Origin: JACPRB01 sp964468745
GTDB taxonomy: Bacteria; Planctomycetota; MHYJ01; JACPRB01
Length of the DNA stretch: 21,959 nt
Reading direction: 5' to 3'
NCBI GenBank assembly: GCA_964468745.1
Contig: CAYXVY010000120.1
Span: 1 to 21,959, forward strand
Both the position numbers and the translations under genes were made by a program. Below, piece after piece: positions 15,047 to 21,424 of the stretch (position 1 is its first letter; every line of letters begins with the position of its first letter). The notes beneath the pieces were generated by a model, which saw only the letters and a list, made by a program, of their open reading frames with translations, was not told the origin of the DNA and ran no database searches.

Positions 15047-15121
15047 GCGGGCGTAATTCAGTGGTAGAATGCCACCTTCCCAAGGTGGACGTCGCCGGTT
15101 CGAATCCGGTCGCCCGCTCCA
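15047..15121 (+). tRNA. tRNA-Gly (anticodon CCC)
   Basis: The acceptor stem GCGGGCG (15047-15053) pairs with CGCCCGC (15111-15117). The anticodon stem CCACC/GGTGG holds the loop TTCCCAA, giving anticodon CCC for GGG codons. The T-arm reads GCCGG-TTCGAAT-CCGGT. The discriminator is T15118, and CCA (15119-15121) is encoded in the genome. The full cloverleaf was read by eye. Confidence 0.96.
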
Positions 15122-15128
15122 TCCCCTC

Positions 15129-15935
15129 TTACTCCAGTTTTTTCAGCAGCGCGCGCGCCTCTTCGCGATAGGCGCCGTCCTCTTTCTCGTGCCCCAACCG
15201 CGGCGACAGCGCAACCGCCTTGCCTGACGATTCCCGGGCGAGATCAACCTGCTTCTCCAGCGCGTACGTCTCGGCGAGCCATAGATGGGTGACAACCATC
15301 TGTGGCGCTCGCTCGATCGACTTCTTGTAGTTCTCGATCGCCTTCGAACGCGTGCCGATGAACGGCGTCTGCTGGTGGATGCGACCAATGAGGCGCGACG
15401 GGCCCGCGTCGTCATACGCCGGCTGCTCCTTCTCGACCCGCTGGAGCTCCGCGAGCGCCCCCTTCGCCTTGCCGAGGGAACTCTCGAATCGCGCCGCGTG
15501 CAGCAGCAACGCCCCCCGCCAATAGTGCGCGACGGGATCGTCCGCGGCCAGCCGCATCGCCTCCTCGGCGTGCGCGAGTCCCGCCTCACGGTGCTGCTTG
15601 TGCCGGCCCTTGTTCTCGGGATGAAACAGCGCCTCCAGGACACAGGTGCAGGCGTGCGCCTGGGCGAGCAGGCACTGCAGCCGCACGGAGGCGGGCTTGC
15701 GGGCGACATGGTGCCGCAGCAGCGCCACCGCATGAGCGAGGCTCCCCTCCGCCTCGCGCGCCTCGATCCCCCGCTCCGCATCGCGCAGGACCGCCGGCTC
15801 GTCCATCCCCTGCTCGGCCGGCGACAGCGCGACCTCGGGATCATCGAGCACGGGGAGTCGCGCGAGCGGCTGCGTCGCCGCCTCGGGGGGCGCGCATCCG
15901 GCCGCCAGCAGCAGGAGGCAGAGGGTTGTCCGCAT
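15129..15935 (-). CDS. TPR-type lipoprotein
   Basis: 268 residues from ATG 15935. The lipobox is LLAAGC (Cys14). The mature protein is almost wholly helical, with TPR-like units such as GLAHAEEAMRLAADDPVAHYWRG, KAIENYKKSIERAPQMVV and ALEKQVDLARESSGKAVALSP. TPR arrays bind partner proteins. An internal HACTCVLEA has two close cysteines. TAGAAT, 7 nt before the ATG, is a -10 candidate. The partner is unknown. Confidence 0.8.
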   Translation of the reverse strand: MRTTLCLLLLAAGCAPPEAATQPLARLPVLDDPEVALSPAEQGMDEPAVLRDAERGIEAREAEGSLAHAVALLRHHVARKPASVRLQCLLAQAHACTCVLEALFHPENKGRHKQHREAGLAHAEEAMRLAADDPVAHYWRGALLLHAARFESSLGKAKGALAELQRVEKEQPAYDDAGPSRLIGRIHQQTPFIGTRSKAIENYKKSIERAPQMVVTHLWLAETYALEKQVDLARESSGKAVALSPRLGHEKEDGAYREEARALLKKLE

Positions 15936-15942
15936 GCCTCCG

Positions 15943-15948
15943 ATTCTA
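15943..15948 (-). promoter_or_regulatory. -10-like TAGAAT before the TPR lipoprotein gene
   Basis: Minus-strand TAGAAT (5 of 6 consensus) lies 7 nt before ATG 15935. GGAGG lies between but is only one base from the ATG, too close for a normal Shine-Dalgarno. Confidence 0.4.
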
Positions 15949-15981
15949 GTGAATTTCCACGACGATCGCGGTCCCATTTCC

Positions 15982-15987
15982 TAAGAT
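15982..15987 (+). promoter_or_regulatory. -10-like TAAGAT before the deaminase fusion gene
   Basis: TAAGAT (4 of 6 consensus, with the key A2 and T6) lies 6 nt before GTG 15994; no Shine-Dalgarno is seen. Confidence 0.35.
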
Positions 15988-15993
15988 GCGCAC

Positions 15994-16998
15994 GTGATCA
16001 TCGGACTCACGGGACGCAACGCCTCCGGCAAGGGGGCCGCCGCCGAATTCCTGAAATCGCGCGGCTTCGGGTTTTTCTCCCTCTCCGACATCATCCGCGA
16101 GGAGGTGCGCCGCCGCGGCCTCGAGCTGACGCGCGACAACCTCATCGCGACAGGACGCGAGCTGCGCGCCAGGCACGGCACCGGCTACCTCGCCGAACGC
16201 ATCCTCGAACGTCTCGAACCGGGCATCAACTACGTCGTCGACTCCTTCCGCCACGAGGACGAAGTCGCCGTCTTCCGCAAGGTCTCCGACTTCCACCTCC
16301 TCGCCGTGCGCGCGCGTCCCGAGATCCGCTTCGAGCGCATCCGCAGCCGTGCCCGCGAGAACGATCCGCGCACGCTCGAGGATTTCCAGCGCGTCGAGCA
16401 GGCGGAGTCGACGAGCCTCCAGGCCGAGGGACAGAATCTCACCGCGACGGAGGCCGTCGCCGACCACGTCCTCGACAACGACGGCGCGCTCGACGCCTTT
16501 CACGCGCGACTCGCCGAGCTGACGCCGAAGCTGATGGCGCGCATGAAGCGCCCCGGCTGGGACGAGTACTTCATGAAAATGGCCCAGGTGGCCGCCCTGC
16601 GGTCGAACTGCGCCAAGCGCAAAGTCGCGGCGATCATCGTCCGCGACAAGCGCGTCATCTCCACCGGCTACAACGGCACGCCGCGCGGCACGCGCAACTG
16701 CTTCGAGGGGGGCTGCCCGCGATGCAACAGCCTCACGCAGAGCGGCACGAAGCTCGAAGAGTGCCTCTGCTCGCACGGCGAGGAGAACGCGATCACGCAG
16801 GCGGCGTACCACGGCGTCTCGATCGCCCGCGGCACGATCTACACCACGTTCGCGCCGTGCCTCATGTGCACGAAGATGATCATCAACGCGGGACTCCACG
16901 AAGTCGTCTACAACATGGAGTACCCGCTCAACGACGTGACGTTCAAGCTGTTCAAGGATGCGGGCGTCGTGAACCGGAAACTCAAAGTCGAAGCTTAA
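15994..16998 (+). CDS. P-loop kinase-like/dCMP deaminase fusion protein
   Basis: 334 residues from GTG 15994. The N-terminal half (about 1-180) is a P-loop nucleotide-kinase-like domain with GRNASGKG at 7-14, FSLSDIIREEVRRRG and YVVDSFRHEDEV. The C-terminal half (about 185-334) is a zinc-dependent cytidine/deoxycytidylate deaminase. Its zinc ligands are H261 with the catalytic E263 (HGEENAI), plus C289 and C292 (PCLMC). dCMP deaminase makes dUMP for thymidylate synthesis. Yeast Dcd1 also carries an N-terminal kinase-like extension. Extra cysteines (CFEGGCPRC, CLC) before the active site may bind a second zinc. The substrate of the kinase half is unknown. Confidence 0.9.
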   Translation: MIIGLTGRNASGKGAAAEFLKSRGFGFFSLSDIIREEVRRRGLELTRDNLIATGRELRARHGTGYLAERILERLEPGINYVVDSFRHEDEVAVFRKVSDFHLLAVRARPEIRFERIRSRARENDPRTLEDFQRVEQAESTSLQAEGQNLTATEAVADHVLDNDGALDAFHARLAELTPKLMARMKRPGWDEYFMKMAQVAALRSNCAKRKVAAIIVRDKRVISTGYNGTPRGTRNCFEGGCPRCNSLTQSGTKLEECLCSHGEENAITQAAYHGVSIARGTIYTTFAPCLMCTKMIINAGLHEVVYNMEYPLNDVTFKLFKDAGVVNRKLKVEA

Positions 16999-17060
16999 CT
17001 CCGAGATCGCTGCCAGCGCACTCGGAGCCTGTCGCGTTTCGGGCATTAATGCGGATGGCC

Positions 17061-17085
17061 GCCAAGGCGCCAAGAGCGCCAAGGC
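17061..17085. repeat. GCGCCAAG short tandem repeat
   Basis: Three spaced copies of a GCCAAG/GCGCCAAG unit within 25 bp. Confidence 0.5.
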
Positions 17086-17152
17086 CGCGCTTGGGGGGTG
17101 GTCGGACAAAGCGTTCGGAAATGCTCCGGCAGATCTGTGGCGCGCTTTCCAA

Positions 17153-17244
17153 ACCACGCAGGCACCAAGGCACAGAGAGTCGCTTCCTTGGCGCTGTCCA
17201 TCTCTGCCTACCGAGTCTTCTTTGTGCCTTGGTGCCTTTGTGGT
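17153..17244. repeat. 92-bp inverted repeat with GGCACCAAGGCAC arms
   Basis: The left arm from 17153 (ACCACGCAGGCACCAAGGCA onward) and the right arm ending at 17244 are inverted with about 4 mismatches in 27 bp. Sequences of the type CCACNAAGGCACCAAGGCAC recur across many planctomycete-like genomes (from memory). It would form a strong hairpin as RNA and may be a non-autonomous mobile or REP-like element. Confidence 0.7.
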
Positions 17245-17305
17245 GGACAAGGCGGGTACCGATCAAATGATTCACATTTCCTCAATGACCCGCCCAATCG
17301 TGGTC

Positions 17306-17311
17306 CATACT
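17306..17311 (+). promoter_or_regulatory. -10-like CATACT 6 nt before the HMA-like gene
   Basis: CATACT (4 of 6 consensus) is followed by TAGGAT and then GTG 17318. The spacing matches the other near-leaderless starts in the window. Confidence 0.35.
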
Positions 17312-17317
17312 TAGGAT

Positions 17318-18100
17318 GTGCGAGCCGTGATCTTGGCGCTTACTGTGGCGCTCTTCGTGCCGGTCGATGCCGCCGCGCAGTGAAAGCCGGCGCCCAAGAG
17401 GGAGACGCCGGCGGCGTCCTCCTGAGGCACCCCGAAGGCTTCGGATCCGAAGCCTGAATTTGCGACGGAACCCGTCAAGCCGGCCTCGCCGATGAAGGCG
17501 ACCGTCACGCTCCGCTGCACGCCCGAGGCGAGCGATGCGATCGTCGTCGCCCTCACGGGGCTTCCCGGCGTGGAGAAAGTCGAGCTCGACAAGACGCTCG
17601 GGATCGCGCGAGTCGCCTACACCGGCGCGCTCGCAGGGCTCTCGATTCTCGATCGCGTACAGGCCACCGACGGAACTCGCGTCCGCATCGTGAGCCATGC
17701 GCGCTTGACCCTGAGCGTCGTTGCGCGTGACGGCGCGGACCGCGCGAAACTCGAGGCCCGGCTCGCCCGCGCGTGCGGCGTGAAGCAGGCGACGCACGTC
17801 GGCGGCAACGTGGAGCTCTTCGTCGACTTCGACATCCTGACTCCCGAGACCCTGACCGATGCCGGCAACGGGGCGGGATTCGACGTCCGCTTCGACACGC
17901 ACCAGTGGGTGACGCTCGCGCTCGCCAAGGGCGATGCGACGAAGGTCGTCAAAGAGATGCTGGCGACGAACGGCATCCTCGCCGCGAGGTCCGACGACAA
18001 GGGCGTTCATCTCTGGACGCAGGGGAAGTTCGACGACAAGACGCTGCGGCTGATCGCGGACCTGGCGGACGCCCAGCTCGGCGAGATCGCGCGTCGATAG
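17318..18100 (+). CDS. Exported HMA-like protein, candidate selenoprotein with two in-frame UGA (Sec22, Sec36)
   Basis: From GTG 17318 the frame gives a signal peptide (VRAVILALTVALFVPVDAAA), then Q-TGA-KPAPKRETPAASS-TGA-GTPKASDPKPEF and a proline-rich stretch. It then enters the body at MKATVTLRCTPEASDA (ATG 17492) and runs to TAG 18098. With both TGAs at 17381-17383 and 17423-17425 read as Sec, the protein has 260 residues. The body resembles a heavy-metal-associated (HMA) fold (VTLRCTPEASDA, ALTGLPGVEKVELD) plus a second similar half (LTLSVVARDGADRAKLEARL). Each TGA is followed by a strong hairpin. Calling the gene from ATG 17492 would drop the export signal. The Sec residues lie in a disordered linker rather than a redox motif, which is unusual. 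Alternative: a decayed gene with two stops. Confidence 0.6.
17404..17418 (+). promoter_or_regulatory. Candidate bSECIS for the first UGA of the HMA-like gene
   Basis: GACGCC (17404-17409), loop GGC (17410-17412), GGCGTC (17413-17418): a perfect 6-bp stem with a G-first triloop starting 26 nt after the UGA. Weaker pairs extend it outward. A competing 7-bp stem GCCGGCG/CGCCGGC also exists. Confidence 0.5.
17437..17454 (+). promoter_or_regulatory. Candidate bSECIS for the second UGA of the HMA-like gene
   Basis: GGCTTCG (17437-17443), loop GATC (17444-17447), CGAAGCC (17448-17454): a perfect 7-bp stem with a G-first tetraloop starting 18 nt after the UGA at 17423-17425. Confidence 0.5.
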
Positions 18101-18138
18101 GTGTAACCGGCGGCGACGGTAACCTTCTCATCCCCGTC

Positions 18139-18831
18139 GTGCAGGAAAAACTACGCGTCCTCTGGAAGTTTCCCGCGCGCTCGCCGCGCGACATCCTCCG
18201 CCGGCTCGCGGATCACGCGGAGGCGGCGCGCACCGACACGAAGAAGCCGTCGCCGGTGGTGAGCGTCTTCAGCACGGACGGCCGCGCGTTCACCGGAACC
18301 GTGCTGGGGCTGGACGGGGGACGCGATGAGAGCGTCCTGCTTCACGCCCCCGACGCGCACGACGCGGGGCAGGGACACGTCGTCTATCTCTCCATGGCGC
18401 ATGTCGTTTCCGTGCGGATTCACGATGCCGAGCAGTACGCGCCGCTGCTGTCCGAGGGTGCGGTGGCGCGCGTCGAGGGCGAGGAGGCTCCGACCCGCCT
18501 GCAACTGAAGCGCGACCTGCAGTCGCTGTCGCAACGCCTTCCCGTCGCGATCGACGCCGACTGGGAGGCGCTCCCGCGCACCGACCCCGCGCACCTGAAC
18601 TTGCGCGACCTCGGCTCCGAACTCGAAACGGCCGTCGGCGTGGTGACCCACGACGATCTCGCACGCGCGGCGTGGAAGAAGCTGCGCGGGATCTCGATCC
18701 GGCACGAGCAGGGGGCGCAGATCGGTGCGAAACGGCACGACACGTCGATCACGTTGACGCTCGACCTGAGCCGCGCGCTGCCGTCGGATCTCGTCGAGCT
18801 TATTGCCAGACAGATTACGTCCGTACTGTAA
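18139..18831 (+). CDS. Cytosolic protein of unknown function, related to its downstream neighbour
   Basis: 230 residues from GTG 18139 (VQEKLRVLWKFPARSPRDIL); longer versions of the frame overlap the upstream gene and look spurious. No signal peptide. The first half has VVSVFSTDGRAFTGTVLGLD and GHVVYLSMAHVVSVRIHD, a small beta-barrel-like pattern. The second half shares AIDADWEAL and DDLARAAWKKLRGI with DIDWDAF and DDLGKDAIKDSLKKV of the next gene, so the two probably share a domain. I do not recognise the family. Confidence 0.75.
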   Translation: MQEKLRVLWKFPARSPRDILRRLADHAEAARTDTKKPSPVVSVFSTDGRAFTGTVLGLDGGRDESVLLHAPDAHDAGQGHVVYLSMAHVVSVRIHDAEQYAPLLSEGAVARVEGEEAPTRLQLKRDLQSLSQRLPVAIDADWEALPRTDPAHLNLRDLGSELETAVGVVTHDDLARAAWKKLRGISIRHEQGAQIGAKRHDTSITLTLDLSRALPSDLVELIARQITSVL

Positions 18832-18862
18832 TTCGTCCGTTCATCTGAAAGGAGCTGGGACC

Positions 18863-19258
18863 ATGGGTCTTGAAGAGAAGCGTTGGGCGAAGTCGCGCAA
18901 GGAGGCGGAGGGGCCGGCGCTCGTCGCGCAGGTCCAGGCGATCACGGGGACGAAGGCTGCGGTCGATATCGACTGGGACGCCTTCAGCTCGAACCTCGAG
19001 GACGTCGGGTACATCACCGACGACCAGTACGGGCTGAACAACCTCGTTCGCGCACTGACGAACGTCTGCAAGGACGATCTCGGCAAGGACGCGATCAAGG
19101 ACAGCCTGAAGAAAGTCGTCGTCAAGTCCGCGAAGGCCGACCAGACGAAGTTCCAATTCGAGGCCGGCGTGATCACGTGGCAGGCGTACTTCGGCGGCAA
19201 GAGCGAAGGGTACATCTACACCGACGCGATGCAGAAGGCGCTCGAGTCCAAGCTTTAG
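18863..19258 (+). CDS. Small acidic-basic protein of unknown function
   Basis: 131 residues from ATG 18863, with a strong Shine-Dalgarno AAAGGAG about 9 nt upstream, so the start is secure. It has no signal peptide. It contains AAVDIDWDAFSSNLEDVGYI and DDLGKDAIKDSLKKVVVKSA, related to the second half of the preceding protein, and ends in a helix (TDAMQKALESKL). A strong hairpin terminator follows 9 nt after the stop. The good RBS and terminator suggest strong expression. Function unknown. Confidence 0.8.
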   Translation: MGLEEKRWAKSRKEAEGPALVAQVQAITGTKAAVDIDWDAFSSNLEDVGYITDDQYGLNNLVRALTNVCKDDLGKDAIKDSLKKVVVKSAKADQTKFQFEAGVITWQAYFGGKSEGYIYTDAMQKALESKL

Positions 19259-19267
19259 TTGTCGAGG

Positions 19268-19307
19268 GACGGCAGGTCGGCACACACCGGCCTGCCGTCA
19301 CTTTCTT
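19268..19307 (+). terminator. Intrinsic-type terminator after the 131-residue protein gene
   Basis: GACGGCAGG (19268-19276) and CCTGCCGTC (19291-19299) pair perfectly, continued inward by TCGG/CCGG around the loop CACACA, and followed by ACTTTCTT. The T-run is interrupted but the hairpin is long. Confidence 0.7.
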
Positions 19308-19456
19308 GGAGAGGGACAGAGGGGGCTCGGGAGGAATCAACACGGAGCAACCCGAGGGAACCGAGCAGAGAGTTGCGGGTGTGGATTCTCGGATGACCGG
19401 GACGTGGCGGTGTAATCCGGATCGATTATCGGCGGAGACACGCTCTCGTGCGGCGT

Positions 19457-19468
19457 GGGGACGTCCCC
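19457..19468. promoter_or_regulatory. Perfect 12-bp palindrome GGGGACGTCCCC near the second sigma gene start
   Basis: It ends 3 nt before ATG 19472. It could be an operator, or chance in GC-rich DNA. If the true start is GTG 19448, it lies inside the coding region. Confidence 0.3.
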
Positions 19469-19471
19469 GGA

Positions 19472-20113
19472 ATGTGCGACCGGCTCGCACTAACGCCGGC
19501 CTTCGTGCGTCATCATAGTGGCACGGAGAACACTGGGACCGGAAGCGCGGATTCGGGACCGGCGAGCGATCTCGCCCTGGTCAAACTCTGCCTTGGCGGG
19601 AACGACGCCGCCTGGCGCGAGCTCGTAAGCCTCCACGGGCCTGCCGCGTATCGCGCGATCGCGCGCACGCTAGCGCGGGCGGGTCGGTCGGGCGTCGAGG
19701 AGGCGGACGAGGTCTACCAGGCGCTGCTGGTCGCGCTCTTCGATGAGAAGGGTCGTCGGCTTGCGACCTATGCGGGGACGTCGAGCCTGCGCGGATGGCT
19801 GGCGGCCGTGGCGTCGCGGCACGCGCTCGATCACCTGCGCAAGCTGAAGGTGCGCCGCACGGTGCCGCTGACCGACGTCGCCACGCCTGACGAGGGGGAG
19901 GAGCCGATCCCGACGGTTGCCGCCGAGGAGATCGAACGCGCGATCGAGCAACTCGACCCGCTCGACGCGACGGTGATCCGGCTTTTTCATTTCGAGGGGC
20001 TGAGCTACTCGGCGATCTCGAAGATGGTCGGAGTCGCGATCAACACGCTCTGCCCGCGCATCACGCGAGCGCGGGCGCGCCTCCGCAAACTGCTTGCCCC
20101 GAGGATGCACTAA
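19472..20113 (+). CDS. ECF RNA polymerase sigma factor (second module)
   Basis: 213 residues from ATG 19472; GTG 19448 (221 residues) or GTG 19505 are possible starts, since the first 25-40 residues look unconserved. Region 2: DLALVKLCLGGNDAAWRELV, VEEADEVYQALLVALF, SSLRGWLAAVASRHALDHLR. Region 4: LDPLDATVIRLFHFEGLSY and a helix-turn-helix SAISKMVGVAINTLCPRITR ending RARLRKLL. A TGTAAT at 19411-19416 is a possible -10. Its TAA is directly followed by the ATG of the anti-sigma gene. Confidence 0.9.
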   Translation: MCDRLALTPAFVRHHSGTENTGTGSADSGPASDLALVKLCLGGNDAAWRELVSLHGPAAYRAIARTLARAGRSGVEEADEVYQALLVALFDEKGRRLATYAGTSSLRGWLAAVASRHALDHLRKLKVRRTVPLTDVATPDEGEEPIPTVAAEEIERAIEQLDPLDATVIRLFHFEGLSYSAISKMVGVAINTLCPRITRARARLRKLLAPRMH

Positions 20114-21424
20114 ATGGTTGAGGCCGAACGTCATCAAAGCGACATGCACCTCGACGAGGAAACTCTCGCTCGCTTTGCGGAAGGGCGGCTCGATGCCGAC
20201 CAGCGGGGTCGGGCGCTGGACCACCTCGCAGGATGCGACGAGTGCGTGTCGATCGCCGCGGCCGTCGAGCGCGAGGCGCGGGATCCGTCGCGCGGCGTCG
20301 AGCTGGGCTTCGACGTGTTGCGCAGTCGCCCAACGCGCGGCTGGTGGATCCAGGCGGCCGCCGCGGCGGCTGTCGTCGCGCTGGTCGTGCTGTGGTTCAT
20401 GAATCGCCCGCAGCCGAAGCAGGATCCGGGGTTCGTGCAGCAGCCGGAACCGAAGACGAGCGACGTTCCTCCCCCGCCGCCGTCAACGGAGGAGCCCCCG
20501 CTCATGACCACGGACGTTCCAGCGCCGCCGGTGACGAAGACGCCCGCACCGCGAACGCAAGTTCCTCCACCGCCGACGACGCAGGTTCCCCCATCGACAC
20601 GCTCGGTGCAGCCCCCGCCGCCTCCGACAACGGAACCCTCACCCCCGAAGGAGCCGCCGCGGCGGACGTATGCCTGGCAGCCGCCGGTGCTGGCGAACAT
20701 CAGCGGGCCGCTGAAGATTCGCGGGACGGACGGCAAGGAGCGCGACGCGGGCGTCGTGTGCGCGCTGAAAGCGGGAGAGCTGCTGCGCACGGGAGACGGG
20801 GCGGCGGCGTTCCAGATCGTCGGCTCCGCGGAGGCTGCGCTCGCCTCGGCAAGCGAGGTGGAGGTCGGCATCGACGGGGATGACCTGCGCGTGATCGTGA
20901 AGCAGGGACGGGCGTTCATCTCGGGCCGCCTCGAATTGAAGGGCGCGCGCGATGTGAAGGTCAGCGGGCTCGTCGTCTGCTCGGCCGGGAGCGTCGACGA
21001 GGCGGACGCGTCGGCGGAGGCGGAATACGCGCAGCTCAAGCCGAAGTTCGCGCTCGTCGCGGCGCTCGTCATGAGTGCGCCCGCAAGCGCGTACGAGATC
21101 GTGGCCGGCACGCGTGACGGAAGCGCGCTCGTGGGGCGCTCCTCGAAGGGCGGCACGGCGGTTCCCGTCGGCATCTGGCTGCGTCCGGCGGTGAAGGGGG
21201 CGCGCCTGACCGCGACCGTGCGCACGAATGCGAAGAGCGTCGAGGTGACGCTGCGCACGTCGACGAATCGAGCCAGCAGGGTGGCGGCGATTGCGAAGGA
21301 CGGGCGCATCGAGATCGAGTTGCCGGCGGGCGAGGCGATTGAAGAGGTGACGTTCACGCCGTCGATCGAATCGAAGAGCGCGCGCCCGTGGATCGAGCTC
21401 GAGGCGATCGAGGTGGTGCGGTGA
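20114..21424 (+). CDS. Anti-sigma-type membrane protein with zf-HC2-like and FecR-like domains
   Basis: 436 residues, starting at the base after the sigma gene stop. A zinc-binding anti-sigma-like domain covers about 8-50 (HLDEETLARFAEG, HLAGCDEC at 37-44). One membrane helix follows at about 78-96. A long Pro/Thr-rich linker spans about 98-193, then a FecR-like domain from about 195 (ANISGPLKIRG, LKAGELLRTGDGAAAF, VIVKQGRAFISG). The last 100 residues look beta-rich (AYEIVAGTRDG, VTLRTSTNRAS). The layout parallels the protein at 881-2638, but it has no LamG-like end. It overlaps the HEAT gene by 4 nt (GTGA). Inferred role: membrane control of the adjacent sigma factor. Confidence 0.85.
   Translation: MVEAERHQSDMHLDEETLARFAEGRLDADQRGRALDHLAGCDECVSIAAAVEREARDPSRGVELGFDVLRSRPTRGWWIQAAAAAAVVALVVLWFMNRPQPKQDPGFVQQPEPKTSDVPPPPPSTEEPPLMTTDVPAPPVTKTPAPRTQVPPPPTTQVPPSTRSVQPPPPPTTEPSPPKEPPRRTYAWQPPVLANISGPLKIRGTDGKERDAGVVCALKAGELLRTGDGAAAFQIVGSAEAALASASEVEVGIDGDDLRVIVKQGRAFISGRLELKGARDVKVSGLVVCSAGSVDEADASAEAEYAQLKPKFALVAALVMSAPASAYEIVAGTRDGSALVGRSSKGGTAVPVGIWLRPAVKGARLTATVRTNAKSVEVTLRTSTNRASRVAAIAKDGRIEIELPAGEAIEEVTFTPSIESKSARPWIELEAIEVVR

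Larger units (their letters stand above)
16999..17317. other. Intergenic stretch with repeats, no gene seen
   Basis: No convincing coding frame lies between the deaminase fusion and the HMA-like gene. It holds two repeat elements (17061-17085 and 17153-17244) and, at its right end, a -10-like CATACT for the next gene. Confidence 0.6.

Noticed and set aside
15005..15122. N-terminal extension of the membrane-anchored protein through the tRNA
   Set aside because: The extra residues come from the antisense of tRNA-Gly; the start at 14993 has a TATAAT at the right distance.
15285..17270. 661-codon plus-strand frame
   Set aside because: Covers several real genes in another frame and its product is arginine-rich without domains.
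20430..20660. CCGCC-rich repeats in the second anti-sigma gene as a separate repeat element
   Set aside because: Explained by the Pro/Thr-rich linker coding sequence.
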